Shown here piece after piece: positions 11,885 to 24,181 of a stretch of DNA of 64,000 bases. The first letter of the stretch is position 1. Every line of letters begins with the position of its first letter. Origin of the DNA: Ananas comosus (Eukaryota; Streptophyta; Magnoliopsida; Poales; Bromeliaceae); assembly GCF_001540865.1 (NCBI RefSeq), contig NC_033621.1, positions 7,299,286 through 7,363,285 of the forward strand, in the 5' to 3' direction. The position numbers and the translations under genes were made by a program. The notes below the pieces were generated by a model, which saw only the letters and a list, made by a program, of their open reading frames with translations, was not told the DNA's origin and did not search any database.

Positions 11885-12129
11885 TATGGTAAGCTCGTAT
11901 TTGGTTAAATGTAATCAAGATACATGTGTGGATGTAATAATAGTAGCACTTTCACTTGCTTGGTTGATACTTACCCTCGTGCAAGCCATGCATATCTAAA
12001 TTTCCGTTTGCACAAATTGTTATACATGCTAATATGGTGTTGAGCCTTGGGTGGACAGGGAAGGTGCTGTCCGTTCGGCGTCTGTGGACGTACCCCAACT
12101 GATCGAATTGGCGGTCGCGGGACGTGACA
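11885..12129 (+). repeat. Fragment of a related LTR in opposite orientation
   Basis: The right end of this stretch (gttgagccttgggtggacag ... gcgggacgtgaca) is the reverse complement of the LTR edge seen at 8556-8700 and 803-960, including the ccgttcggcgtctg block. Only about 245 bases remain. Confidence 0.6.
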
Positions 12130-12845
12130 TCTCTAATGTGAGAGAGAGGAGAAGAGAGTAAGGGAGAGGAAAGAAATGTGTTTTCTATTTAGTAAACACA
12201 ATATGGAAAAAGGGCTATGATTCCAAACTTATGATGTGTTGTAATAATTGCCCCAAGGTCCTACCAAACCGTTGTATTTGCACGCAGTCAAAAACTACAT
12301 CTTGTAGCATTGAATACGGATACTCGAATTTTGCATATCGGTACACAAGCTTTAGGTCCAGTACTTACCCTCCAGTTCCTCAAAACCCAAACGTTGGATT
12401 TTCTGGTTTTCTACTGTAGTAGTGCAACATTGTGAGACTCAATAGGGTCGGGCCCCACGAGTGCCCCTCCAAAGTTGTGGTGGCTGATAGATATATTAAG
12501 TGTATGCATGCAGGGCCGAGCCACCATGTTAGTGTGGTTATCGGGCGTGCAGCAGCCTAGACTTGACCGGACCTATGAGCTAGTCGATGCAATTACGCTC
12601 TATGATTTTGCTTATTTATTATCCACTTGTTGCATGATGAACTTTAATACTACTTTGAGCTTTGAGTTATGTAGAGGTTTGATCAGAATCGAGACATTTC
12701 TATTATCAAGTTATTTCGACATCGTAGTGTATTTTATTAGTTTATTTCATATCATGCTCTACTACTCACCTTATTACTATTTGTTTGCTATCCTTGCATC
12801 TGATAGATTTAGTGGTGTAGGTCATCATTGTTAATGACTATACCC
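12130..12845. other. Intergenic, no gene recognised
   Basis: Begins with a GA-rich tract (12130-12170). The rest is unique-looking sequence with a 119-codon frame at 12475-12834 that has no recognisable domain. It may be decayed LTR material, but I cannot show that. Confidence 0.4.
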
Positions 12846-13602
12846 ACTGACTGCGTTTGGTTCAGATATAAGTAAGAACTATTTATTCTAAAGATAGGTA
12901 CAAGTTTGGGCATAAGCAAGAATTAGACCAATTTTGCGTTTGAATAAAAATTGGGTTATTCATAGGAAGAAAATAAATAGTATTTGGATGGTTAGATTGG
13001 AACAAAGAGAATAAGAGTTATAATTTTAAATTAAAATTATTTTATCTAATTAATTAACTTCAAAATATTACTTAAAAGTCATTTAATAAATTAATAAATT
13101 TATTAGCTATGAATATTATATAAGACAATAAAAATATGTTAATTAATTAATTAATTATGAACAATAATTTAATGTTTTAATTGGTTAGTAAATTATTTTA
13201 GCAGGATAACTAATAAAAAAAATTAAAATTAATTAGATTAATAGAAATATTAACGGTTGATCAATAAATATTAGTTTATGAATAAATACATTAAATTATT
13301 AATAATTAATAAATTAATTAATTATTTTATTATTTAAGCAATAAATAATGATTAAAATATATTAATTAGATTAATTAATGATTTAATGTCGTAATTAAAA
13401 TTAAATTTAGACTTTAATTAACCTTATTCTCACAAGGGAATAGGCTTGTTCGAGGAAAATGGGTGAACAGCAGTTCCAGCTTTATACCAACTTATTCTAG
13501 TAACCCGAGGACTACTGTTCTCAGGTACCAAACACGGCATTTAGAAACAAAGGGGGGAGCAAGGGCTTATTCCCCCTGTTCCCGAACCAAACACTGCCAG
13601 TG
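12846..13602. mobile_element. AT-rich MITE-like element with short imperfect terminal inverted repeats
   Basis: The left end reads CACTGACTGCGTTTGGTTC, slightly offset. The right end, reverse-complemented, reads CACTGGCAGTGTTTGGTTC, so about 17 of 19 bases pair. The interior is very AT-rich with many attaatta runs and no coding potential. A second GTTTGG-type end near 13540 hints at a nested or composite structure. I could not define a clean target duplication, so the superfamily is open. Confidence 0.5.
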
Positions 13603-15683
13603 AAAACTATTGATTATAGTCCTCACATCCTTCTTTGTAGTTTCTTTTCCGGAGCATTTAGCACTAGTTGCAGTAGCGGATCAAGGTAAGGAGTTTGTGA
13701 GTTAGATGGCATTCCCTACCTGTGGTTATGGATAGAAGAGGACCCTGCGGATAGTGCATGAGTAACAGTGTAATGTGATATTTGGCGAGAATGTGTTGTA
13801 TGTATCTGTATTTATATTCTAATTTTGGCAATTATGTATATATGTATTTTATGTTGTCATATCAAAATAGTAGATTATTGTACCATTTGTTATTTTCATT
13901 TACTCTAATACCTCTTTTGTGGTGAGCTCTAGGATTGTTCACATGTGATTTTAATGTACACTTCGGGTGTATGAGGTGTGCCCTGTGCATTCATTCTTTC
14001 TTCTTTTCTCCAAAAGGAAAAAATAAGAAAGAAGATTATTCTCTGCTCTCTGCTTTCTTTTTAGATAAATTGGCTGGCTGCTGTATTCTGTTTTCTGGCC
14101 TCTAAAGCAAGAAAGAAAGTGAGCCCCTGATTCCACTGCTTTTGTTTCCCTTTTTATCAAAGTTTTCATAACAGTATTGGTTAAAAGGACAAGTTTATTC
14201 CCTGGGAATCTAGCCAAGGTCTAGTACTCAGATAAATGCCATCCCTCGTGATTAAGACGGTCCGAAATTTATTTGATAATAAATTATTATGTATTGAATT
14301 AAGTTTTCTTTTTCGAACTCGCAAAAGTTATTTTAGCGTTCTATTACAGCTAGAAGTATTCCCATGTCAACTTTTTGTTTCAGTTGGAGTCTCTACTTCT
14401 TTTGGTTGTCCAAAATTTCAAACGTTGATTATTCTCTCTGTTAAAAATCTGTAGGGCTTACACTAGTAAGAAAAGGATTAATACAACTCATTAATTAGTA
14501 ATAGCATATTGTATATACACCACCGCATCTCTAGGTTATTTTAGAAACTAATTCATTAGAGAAATATATTCCAATAAATTTTACCAATCAGTACGTTATA
14601 ACTAATTGAGACAAACTCTTAAACTAGAATTTCAATTAGAAGTTCCAATAAATATTACAAATTAAGAATAACTAGTTAGTTAATTAATTATAGGATGCTC
14701 GGTCACACTTACCCCATGAAGTACAAAGAGGGATGCACTCTGTACACATCACTCAACGTCTTCTCTTTACGTTCGAATGGCTGAGTTTCGGCTACGTTGC
14801 ATGCAGATGCCATCCGTTGGATCCGAATACGCAATCAATCAGGTAATAATAGCACGATTTTAAAGCATCACCATTATTATACGGTATGGCGTTCCGTGAG
14901 CAGCGAGTGCTAGCGAGCCACATTGAACCACGTGGCAAGCAAGGAGATGACCACGACGGGCTGGAATCAAATCCTCGATCGGTGGAGCAATCACGACCGT
15001 AGGATCGCAGGGCATCCCATCATCAGCTGTTCCCTCCCGAAGCTGTCTTTTTAGCTTACACCATCGGCACCGAGCGGGGGAAAGAGGATAAGTGCTAGCC
15101 CATTAATAAATGGATTCGTTTAATAAATGGATAGGTTTTGGAATGAATATCATATGTAGTGATGTTAAGGGGCCGTATATATATATGTACATATGGCTGA
15201 TGTAATTGTAAATTTAGAATAATCTAAAGAGAGATGCTATCAAGTCAATTCTAAAATATGTAAATCTTAAATCCTATCATCTAAGGACTATTCATTCTTG
15301 TCTTGTTAAACGTTTTTTTTTATAATACTAAAAATTAAAAAGATATTTAAATTCTATGATGAGGGTGTAAGATCTACCGTACTCCCTATTTGGGGTATGC
15401 AATTAGCATTTTTCTAGTTGAAAACATATACAGTTGCAAATAGAGTAGCTACTGACAGTGTATCATGTTTAATTGGATATAGCATAAAGTGTACAGTCAT
15501 AATAATTTTTTGGTTGTATGTAATTGAGATATGTATTTATAAAATTTTATTACATTATAAATGAGATGATTAGATTATCTCTAATATAGAAAAATATTAT
15601 ATTTAGTGAGGTGATAGGATGGTAATCTTATTTTTTCGTTAATTGGGATGCATGTGTATCTAGATCTTTGTTTGAAATAGTTA
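13603..15683. other. AT-rich intergenic DNA, no gene seen
   Basis: Frames here (for example 13951-14217 and 14236-14454) are short and show no family features. 14690-15080 is more GC-rich and could be the remains of a gene or element, but I recognise nothing. Confidence 0.5.
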
Positions 15684-16074
15684 CTATGTCCAACTATTAC
15701 AGTTTAAATTACAGCCAATTTGTTTGTAATTTTAACTACTGTAGTTGAGCCTCCTTGAGCAATTCCAGCCGTAAAAGTTAGACTTAAAAGTGTCAAACTA
15801 TACAACAAAATTGGATCAACATACATGTTAACGTTGTTGCAACTGTGGTTACAAATTAAGTACATACAACAAACAATCCCTATGTCCAACTATTACAGCT
15901 TGAATTACAGCCTCTTTGTTTGTAATTTTAACTGCTATGGTTGAGCCTCCTTGAGCAGTTCCAACTGTAATAGTTAGACTTAAAAGTGTCAAACTAAACA
16001 ACAAAATTGGATCAACATACATGTTGTTGCAACTGTGGTTCAGTTATAAATTAAATACATACAACAAACAATCC
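15684..16074 (+). repeat. Tandem duplication of a ~196-bp unit
   Basis: Two adjacent copies, 15684-15879 and 15880-16074, both run from ctatgtccaactattacag to caacaaacaatccc. They share long blocks such as gttgagcctccttgagca and differ by scattered substitutions and a few small indels. There is no coding potential. Confidence 0.9.
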
Positions 16075-16466
16075 CTATGTGTTTTTAATTTGGAAGACAA
16101 GTGATGCTAAGTAATTAATTAACCATGCAACCCCAGGTCTGGAACGCACAAGCTAATTAAGGACACATCTAACATAACAAATATATATAAATGCTCAATC
16201 TCAATTATTTATGCATGAATAGTAAAAGAGAACATAATCACAATGCAAACAAATCTGAGCTGGACTCAACGAAACTCGTCAAGGTCGCTTTTTGCGTAAC
16301 AGTTAAATGCAACAGTTTAGAGTGACAAATGAGATCCATACATATATTTATTTTAAATGATGCATCATGCGAATGTAGGACTAACACTTTAAAAACCTGC
16401 CAAGCGATATTGCTCGGTTCTCCTAACATTGCACTATCTTTATATCTATATCTATATAAATATATG
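16075..16466. other. Intergenic sequence left of the Tat element
   Basis: AT-rich, ending in a short tatatctata microsatellite just before the LTR. No gene is seen. Confidence 0.5.
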
Positions 16467-17034
16467 TGTTGGCGGCCTAAAGTCCCGACCCTTGACCCGG
16501 TCAGGTATCCTCCTCGGGAAGAGCGTCGGGATGATGAGCGGCCGTAGATGACGACCCTCGACTTTCTATTGATTAGCAAGCGGAAAGAGTACAGGAACAA
16601 GGGAGTGATGCCCGTAGGGCAGACAGACTCCGAGTATGAGAACAAGGGAGTGATGCCCGTAGGGCAGACAGACTCCGAGTATGCTAAATTACAGGAACTA
16701 CTCCTAAGGAAAGCGGTAAATGCGAGAATAGAAAGATGCAGGAAAATAAAGGTGGTCTTTTGTGCGCAGGGGCTAAGACCCGTTTTCAGAGTATCAAACG
16801 CTTATTTATAGGATTGCCCTTGCGTTAGTTATTCCTCTTTCACGATCAGCCATGATCTCCTAAATTGTAGGACCACCTTTGGCCGATCGGAACCGCTCGC
16901 AACTGCTTGCGGTTGCTATAACTTCTTGGTCCAGCGCAGCTCGCGTGCATCCGGTGTACTCTAAGTCTACTGTTTTAGCCGTCTTACTAATATGGACCCG
17001 GCGTGCCATCTATTCGCGCCTGACTGGCTCAACA
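16467..17034 (-). repeat. 3' LTR of Tat copy 1 (internally deleted)
   Basis: Starts tgttggcggcctaaag and ends ggctcaaca. At 568 bp it is 189 bp shorter than the other LTR because the segment equivalent to about 28005-28194 is absent, at the junction ccctcgactttc. It carries a short internal tandem repeat (two units of gggagtgatgcccgtagggc at about 16600-16680). Confidence 0.88.
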
Positions 17035-17471
17035 ATTGCCCCCTCGGCAGCTTTCGAAGCGATACTTCGGTAGCTGGCGCTATTTTTTGAACTCCCGACA
17101 TACTCTTTGTCTTATCTTCTGAAAAACAAGTGCGATCCGAGGGGTCTTCCTCAGTCCAATCAAATTTAAACTCTCTGGCTCAATCCGTAATACAATCTTT
17201 TGTACGATTTAATTTTGGCCGCTGATTCTCTCTTTTACGGCCTTGATCACATTCTTTATTTTTTGTTTCATACGCGGCATTAATTAGGCCATCTTAATTA
17301 CCGCCGTTTAATCATCATTATAGCCGACCTCGAAACTCGCTTCGACGGGACGGTTCGATTCGACGGCCTTTCTTCTTCTTCAAGCTTTTACCTTTTTGTC
17401 TCTTCTATTCCTTCTTCGTTTTCCAGGAAACTCTTCTTTCGCTTCTTTTGGCATTTTCTTTGCTTCGAAGC

Positions 17472-18985
17472 ATGGCGCCTCTTCCGCCATTGCCCACTCG
17501 TCCTTCCTTGGACTACTCTCTGCTTAGGCCATATCTTGATTCGGACCCTGCCAGGTTTATCTTCGGTCCCTCATTTACAACAGACCCATCTGCCGATGAT
17601 TTTCCATTTTCTAATGAAGGTCTTCCTTTGATGGCTGAAACTATTCATCTTCATTCGTGGTATCCTTCGGCTTCGACGAGAAGAAGTCTCCGAACCTGGC
17701 CTAGTACTTCAGACGCCTATTTGGCTTGGTTGGATCGTGTACAAGCCACTTACGGTGATTTATGGCGAGAAACTGGCATCTATGAAGCCATCCAGCTATC
17801 CCGAAAACCTCCTTCAGCTCACTTCCTTCTTTTGGCTTCCGCCCTTTGTTTCTGGTCCCCTGTTTCCAACATTTTTCTTTTTAGAGGCGGCCCTCTTACC
17901 CCAACTCTTTTTGATGTCGCCGCCATTGTTGGCCTGCGCCCTCATGGTATCACCCTTTCCATGGCTTATAATCCTGATGGTGTATCCGATTTTGAGGCCA
18001 ATCTTGATCTCAATGATTTGGCCTACTCCAAATTTCTTCGTAAATTTGCAGGTGGATCTTCCGCTCCGGTTACTAAGAAGGAACATACTGCATTCCTTCT
18101 GTACTGGTTATGTCATAATCTTTTCTGCACTCGTTCGCAGAAAATTAACCGAGATTTTGTTTCTATTGCCGTTGGTTTATCTAACGGCGATAAATTGGCC
18201 TTAGGGCCCTATTTTCTTGCTTTTGTTTACAGAGAGATTTTTGACTCTATTAGGTCGTCACCCAATGACAATGATGTCACCATTAGCTCGGGCTGCGGTG
18301 TTTTTTGGTTTTTGCAAATGTTTTACAATTTTATTTCAGTAGGCTATGCCGAGAACTTTTAGATTTGAGCTTGGCTACTCGCTTTGACTCCTACGGACTT
18401 GCTCTCGGCTGTCCTCCACCGTTTACATCTGGGCATCCTTTGAACTTCCTCACTTATTTTTCTGTTTTTTATGATTCGAGCCCTCACTTTCTTATTTATT
18501 GGTCTCCTTTTGCTGATCGAGTTACTGGCCCCCCTTGGTTTTTGGCCAGATATGAATCATTTCAGGGTGAACTCGCCTCTTCTCGTGCTAGCGAGTATTC
18601 TGATGTTTGGTATTCTTTCTTGGCTCCTCGGGACTTGCACATTGGCTTGAAATCACGCTCGAAGTTATTACCTAGTACCGAGGTTTACTCTCCGCAGTTT
18701 GCGGCGCACCAATTTGGTTTTGCCCAGGCCATTCCTGCCCCGGCCAAGTTTTTTACGGCCAATACGGCCACTCATCGCCCGCCTACCAAGAGCATAGCGG
18801 ACGCCGATCAGATTTCGGCTATGGGAAATCGTCTGCGGCGATTCTTCAAATTGGTCAGCTTCAAGACCAATCATACCGGAGTATTAGGTTTTCGCTATAC
18901 TGTAAATTGGGATATTTTCCTCAAGAAAACCTTTGCTCCTATCGTCTCGCATGCACATCGCAAGACTCGTCATCCTCTCATATGA
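17472..18985 (+). pseudogene. Antisense plant-mobile-domain protein, N-terminal region
   Basis: Lies antisense to gag-pol in the region between pol and the 3' LTR. I start at ATG 17472 (MAPLPPLPTRPSLDYSLL); the upstream TTG at 17448 is less likely. The segment with PSAHFLLLASALCFWSPVSN, the Gly-rich loop and then LFDVAAIVGLRPHG has the spacing of the plant mobile domain, where a folded core precedes a T-L-x-D-V-x-x-L-x-G-L motif. The frame is lost near 18340-18360, through a one-base shift or an intron ending at a cag there, and resumes to 18985 with more aromatic-rich sequence. Members of the Tat lineage are known to carry such antisense frames. Their function is unknown; host-gene capture or a role in the element's cycle are both possible. 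Confidence 0.72.
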
Positions 18986-19059
18986 TATTCCTTTTGAAAA
19001 TGATTTCCTGCTTATAATTACTGCTACTCATTCTATTTATTTTTGTAGCTCCTTTCCCA

Positions 19060-19568
19060 AGTAAGATTCAACCGGAGGGCCCTACCGAGCCATCCATATC
19101 AGACGAACAATCGGAAGAGGCTGTTGAAACTCCGCCTCCTTCCTCTGTAATGTTTTCTAATCTGCTCCTCTTTTGTTCTTTCTATTTTGCTGTTTGTAAT
19201 ACTCATTTTATTTCTATTGTCAGTCTATACCCACCCCTTCATCGGTTCCAAGTTCAAATAAGAGACCGACTGAGACCGTACAAGTTCTCCCCTGCCGACT
19301 TCGAAACGGCGTAAATCAGTTGCTAAGCGGCAATTTTGACGAGCCGACAGTATTCCTTCGGCTGACAATCTAGAAGACACAGCTGAAGATATGCCTTCGG
19401 CCTCAATTCCAACAACAAGAACCGAAGATATACCTTCGGCTAATGTTCCGTCAACAAGAACCGAAGTCATATCTTTGGCTAGTATTCCATTAGAGGAAAC
19501 TGTTGTACCTTCCTCAGCTGCGGAACCAAGCTGTGTCCCGACCGAAACAATTGATATCGGGGTACGTC
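19060..19568 (+). pseudogene. Antisense gene, middle exons (acidic, Pro/Ser-rich)
   Basis: Two stretches look like exons. The first runs from about 19050 to a gtaatg donor near 19147. The second follows a tgtcag acceptor at about 19223 and ends near a gtacgt donor at 19561. The second contains repeats of EDIPSA-like acidic units. Copy 2 has a matching exon (about 40799-41057, minus) with clear tgcag and gtatga borders, which supports splicing. Low-complexity acidic sequence suggests a disordered linker. A frameshift lies near 19300-19390. Confidence 0.6.
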
Positions 19569-19653
19569 AAATCAGTTGTCAGTAGGCAAATTTTATTTTT
19601 CTTCATCTATTTATCTTTTCCTTTTAACGCGCTCACAGTCTTCTCCTGAAAGA

Positions 19654-20601
19654 GTTCCTTTTCCTCATTTCTCAAAGACTCAGATGGAACGGCAGCTTCG
19701 CAGAGAAGCCCGTCTTGAGAAGAAAAGAGGGGTGGAAAAGAAGAAAAAATTTGTTGAAACGGCGAGCACAACGCCGTTACCCGGTGAGGTCACATCACCT
19801 CGTTCTGCTCCTGTCCCAACATCAACTGCAAAGGACGAGCAAACAAACATACCTCTTGGGCGGCTTTCTGGAGATGAAAGTGCTGTTCCTCCCTGCTCAA
19901 CTCAAGAAGCTCCCACTCCCGATGATCCTTTATCTGTAACTCTTCAATCCTTTTTTATTCCGAGCCCCAGTTCAACCGAAGGGGATGATTCTTCAACTAT
20001 TATCATTTCGTCGGACACCCGAAGCAAATTCGACGAGTGTCTTAAAATATATGGTGCCGGTATTCCCAGTTTGGCTCAAAATCCAGAACAATTTGATCGG
20101 TTATATGCCCTTTTACTTGATTTGACCGATCGAACAGATGTTACTCCTGGCATAAAATGTTTTGTGGCAACTTTATCACTTCAACTTTCATCTTTTTTGG
20201 TTCGGCAGTAATCTTTAGGTGCCGAACTTGTAGCTTTAGATCAACATTTTTATCGTGTTGATCATTTTAAGAAAAATATTCCTGATGTAACAGCTCCGAA
20301 TACTGAAGTACAACAAGAAGATAAAGAATTGGCTGATCAAGAATCGGCTCTGCAGAAGCGAATCTTCGCTCTTAAAGAAGAATTAGCAGCAGCCGAGTCT
20401 ACTCTGGTGCAAACCTCCGAGCGTCGACTTCAACTAAGAAATCAATTGAAGTCTAAAAAGGAAGAGGGGATAAAGCTTAAAGAGGAACTTTCCCAACTTT
20501 ACAAAGTACACCCTCTGATGAAGCGCCGAAGGAAAGCTACCAAAACCGCTCAAGCCAATCTCATAGCCGAATGGAACCAACTTAAAGACTTATTATCCTG
20601 A
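19654..20601 (+). pseudogene. Antisense gene, C-terminal coiled-coil exon
   Basis: Opens after a ctcacag acceptor with SSPERVPFPHF. A basic block follows (MERQLRREARLEKKRG), then a Ser/Pro-rich linker, a folded-looking segment (CLKIYGAGIPSLAQNPEQF), and a long heptad-type coiled coil (QKRIFALKEELAAAEST to KEELSQLYKVHP), ending WNQLKDLLS. A TAA at 20209-20211 interrupts the frame where copy 2 has CAA (Gln). The stop lies about 35 bases from the pol stop on the other strand, so the two genes converge tail to tail. The layout is repeated in copy 2 (39702-40643). Confidence 0.7.
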
Positions 20602-20635
20602 TTCGGCTTGTAATATTCTGACTTTAATTATTTTT

Positions 20636-21715
20636 TCACATTGATGGGTAATATCTCTTTAAATATTTTCTGTTGATTGGTTTTTCGCTTTCTGACCCAT
20701 CCTTGTTTTGCAAATAATATGCATTTCCTCTTGTGATTCGGCTAATCTGGAATGGTCCTTCCCAATTTGGGGACCATTTCCCATACATTCGGTCTTTTTG
20801 ACCGATTGGAAAAACCGGCCGAAATACTAAATCGCCAATGGCAAATGTCTTTGATCGAACTTTCTTATTGTACACATTACGTACTCGGCTTTGGTATGCT
20901 TGCATGTTATCTAAAGCTATCAACCGAGTATCTATTAATTCTTCTGCTTTATCTTTCATTAAATTACTATATTCGTCAGTCGAGAGGTCTTCTTGTTTCT
21001 CTATCGTTAAAGAAGGGACTATTATCTCAGTTGGAATTACGGTCTCATGGCCGTAAACTAACTGAAACGGTGTCATCCCTGTTGCCGTTTTTATTGAAGT
21101 TCGGCATGCCCATAACACTTCGGAAAGCTTTTCATTCCACTTTCTCGGGTATTTCCCGATATGTCGCTTCATAAGGTTGATAACTATTTTATTTGCTGTT
21201 TCTACTTGTCCATTCGCTTGAGCATAATAAGGAGACGAATGAAGCAGCTTTATCTTTCGAGACTCGACGAACCGAACAAACTGACCCCCTGTGAACATTG
21301 TCCCTTGATCGGTTGTGACAGTCTCAGGAATCCCAAAGCGATGAACTATATGATCTTCAACAAAATCAATAATTTCCTTTTGCGTAACCAACCGAGTGGG
21401 TTTGGCTTCCACCCACTTAGTAAAATAATCGATAGCTACTATTAGAAATTTGTGACCAGCCGAGGAATTCGGCTGAATTTCTCCAATTAAATCAATGGCC
21501 CATTCTCGGAAAGGCCATGGTTTAATTATTGCGTACATCTCAGAGGTAGGAACTCTCTGAATTGGGCCATGAAATTGACATTCTTGGCAACCCTTGGCAT
21601 ACTCTATGCAATCTTGATGCATAGTCGGCCAATAATATCCTAGGTGCCGAATTGTCCATCTTAACTTTTTTCCTACCAAATGGGTTCCACATATTCCCTC
21701 ATGTGTTTCTCCCAT
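20636..21715 (-). pseudogene. Tat copy 1 integrase
   Basis: About 359 residues. The zinc-binding HHCC region shows as HLVGKKLRWTIRHLGYYWP with CQECQFHG. The catalytic triad is Asp in AIDLIGEIQ, Asp in TTDQGTMFTG and Glu in QANGQVETAN. The C-terminal part (GKWSPNWEGPFQISRITRGN) is the usual GPF-type end of gypsy integrases, with no chromodomain, consistent with a non-chromovirus lineage. This stretch is open throughout. A stop at 21716-21718 separates it from upstream pol. Confidence 0.92.
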
Positions 21716-21718
21716 TAC

Positions 21719-21940
21719 TCATAGAACTTCTTCCGCCCCTAAACATTTCAATAGAACTTCTTCGGCTGTTCTTTTGTATAGTTGACCATCTAATAAACAG
21801 TAGCCGAGAGCTCTTCTTCGAATATTATAATCGACCCTGATATTAGGATCCTCCAAATATTTGATCAATGACTTCCTCCAATCATCCTTTACTTCTACAA
21901 GAGCTATGATCGGTTCTCGTATATGAACCGAAGGTAGCAA
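21719..21940 (-). pseudogene. Pol linker between RNase H and integrase (Tat copy 1)
   Basis: Short open stretch with LPSVHIREPIIALVEVKDDW and RRALGYCLLDGQLYKR, the usual spacer and N-terminal integrase lead-in of Tat pol. Stop codons on both sides interrupt the polyprotein. Confidence 0.75.
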
Positions 21941-21941
21941 T

Positions 21942-22730
21942 CTATATTACTATTGACTTTGACTTCGGCTCTCTGTATCCTGAAGCCGATTGGGCCAATT
22001 CGTTTGCCCTTTCATTTTCCTGTCTGCCTAAATGCTCGAATTTGACTTCTCCGAAATTGTATAATAATTCTATCGTTTTCTTCAAATAATTTTGCAAAGT
22101 CGGATTCTCACATCGGTATTCTCCGTTAACCTGTTTGATTATTAATTGTGAATCACCGATAACTTTGACTGACTTTGCATTAAATTCTTGGAATATTTCA
22201 AGGCCGATTATCAAGGCCTCATATTCGGCTTGGTTGTTAGAACAACCGAAATCTAATTCAAATGCAAATTGACAAACATGACCTTCAAGAGACTGAATCA
22301 CTACCCCTGCTCCTGCAGATTCAGTTGTTTTTGAACCGTCAAAGTACAATACCCAAGGTTGACAGCCGATTACGTTTTGTATCGGCTCTTCTATCTCTAC
22401 ACATGGGTGATCGGCCAAAAAATCAGCTATAGCCTGGCCTTTGATAGCTTTAGCAGGAACGTAATTAAGGGAGAACTCAGATAAAGCCAATATCCATTTC
22501 CCAATACGTCCTCGTAGCACTGGCTTAGATAACATATATTTTATCAAATCGGTCTTGCATATTACCGATACTTCGGCTGATAAAATGTAATATCTCAATT
22601 TTGTGCATGAATAATATAAAGCCAAACATAATTTTTCTATAGCCGAGTACCTCTTTTCAGTATCTAACAGGCGTCGGCTTAGGTAATAAATTGCCTGTTC
22701 TTCCTTCTCTTCATTTTCTTGAGCGAGCAA
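21942..22730 (-). pseudogene. Dual RNase H region (Tat copy 1)
   Basis: The first part is the degenerate retrotransposon RNase H/connection (AIYYLSRRLLDTEKRYSAIE, KPVLRGRIGKW). The second is a complete archaeal-like RNase H: WVLYFDGSKT with the first Asp, GVVIQSLEGH, NNQAEYEALIIGL with the Glu, and VIGDSQLIIKQVNGE with another Asp. The acquired second RNase H is diagnostic of the Tat lineage and is thought to help remove RNA during reverse transcription. Continuity with reverse transcriptase is broken at 22731-22733. Confidence 0.9.
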
Positions 22731-22733
22731 ACA

Positions 22734-23990
22734 TCACAAATTTTCATCTGCAGCCGATATATATAACTTCATCGGCTGATTCAGCTTTGGAGGTACCAGT
22801 ACCGGAGGATTTGATAAGTATCTTTTTATATTTTCAAATGCCTCCTGCTGTTCATCTGCCCAAACGAATTCTTTCTTATCTTTCAGCCGAAGTAATGGAG
22901 TAAAAACCCCGATTCTTCCGGCTAAATTAGATATAAACCGCCGAAGATAATTAACCTTCCCCAACAAACTCTGTGATTCCTTTTTGCATTTGGGTGGCGG
23001 TAATTCTAATATTGCTCTTGCTTTATTTTTATCAATTTCAATCCCTTTCTTATGCACCAAAAACCCCAAGAAATTTCCTGCAGAAACTCCGAAGACGCAT
23101 TTCAAAGAGTTCATTTTTAAATTGTATTTTCTCATTCTCTCAAAAGCGAGCTTTAAGTCGATCCAATGTTCGGCTTGTGACTTGGATTTGATAACTATAT
23201 CATCGATATAGACTTCCAACATTTTGCCGATTAAATCGTGGAAAATAAAATTCATAGCTCTTTGGTAAGTAGCTCCGACATTCTTTAAGCCGAACGGCAT
23301 AACGACCCATTCAAAGGTTCCAATTGAACCGGGGCATCTAAAAGTCGTTTTAGCCACATCTTCCTCAGCAATATAAATTTGATTATAGCCAGCATGTCCA
23401 TCCATGAAGGACAGAATTTCATTACCAGCAGCCGAATCTACTAACATATCGGCTATAGGCGTTGGATATTCGTCTTTAGGTGTAGCTAAATTTAAGTTCC
23501 TAAAATCGATACAAACTCTAACTTTACCATTCTTTTTACGTACTGGAACTATATTAGACACCCAATCAACATAACGGGCCGCTCTAATAAATCCGGCCTT
23601 TAAAAGATTTTCGATTTCATTCTTAATTTGTAGTACAATACTCGGCTCAAACCTACGAGCCGGTTGTTTAAAAGGCTTAAACCCTTTTTTGATAGGCAGC
23701 CGATGCTCTACAATCTCTCGGCTTAAACCTGGCATTTCTTCATAGCTCCAGGCGAAGCAATCCTTGTACTCCTTTAATAGCTTCTTCAATTCTTCTTGTT
23801 GCTGAGCCGACAGCTTGGAACTTATGAATGTCAGCTTGTTGTCTTCACCAGACCCCAGGTTTACTTCTATGAACAAGTCCTGGGTTTCCAGCTTTTTCTC
23901 GTCGGCTTTAATAGGCGATTCTTCTGGCTCCATTTCCGCTATCTGCCTATTCATCTCATATGATCTATCGGTCTTCATGACCGATTTCAT
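22734..23990 (-). pseudogene. Reverse transcriptase (Tat copy 1)
   Basis: Long open frame (418 codons). Fingers: KNGKVRVCIDFRNLN. Palm: FMDGHAGYNQI, VMPFGLKNVGATYQ and the catalytic VYIDDIVIKS. Thumb and connection: KVNYLRRFISNLAGRI. The N-terminal ~80 residues (KADEKKLETQDLFIEVNLG) are the protease-RT spacer. It ends at a stop after YISAADEN. The frame does not join the protease frame, so there is a shift near 23990-24150. Confidence 0.93.
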
Positions 23991-24181
23991 TTGACCTTCT
24001 TTCTCGGCTTTATGAACCGAGTTTTTATGACTTCCTCGGCCTTATTGGCCGAATTATCAAGTGCCAACACATCGGCTTTGGCAGCCGAATTATCCTCATA
24101 GCCGATCATGTTGATCGGCTCATCTTGTTGAGGCTTGTGCCAAGCCCCTATTCCCGATTTTTGGGACTCCATTTTAACCAT
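23987..24181 (-). pseudogene. Protease-RT spacer, shifted frame (Tat copy 1)
   Basis: Sixty-four codons rich in Asp, Ala and Lys (DNSAAKADVLALDNSANKA). They match the region in copy 2 at about 36113-36300 that is continuous with the RT frame. This is a frameshifted piece of pol, not a separate gene. Confidence 0.65.

Noticed and set aside
12475..12834. 119-codon frame
   Set aside because: No recognisable domain, low-complexity Tyr/Leu/Phe-rich end, no promoter or splice signals.
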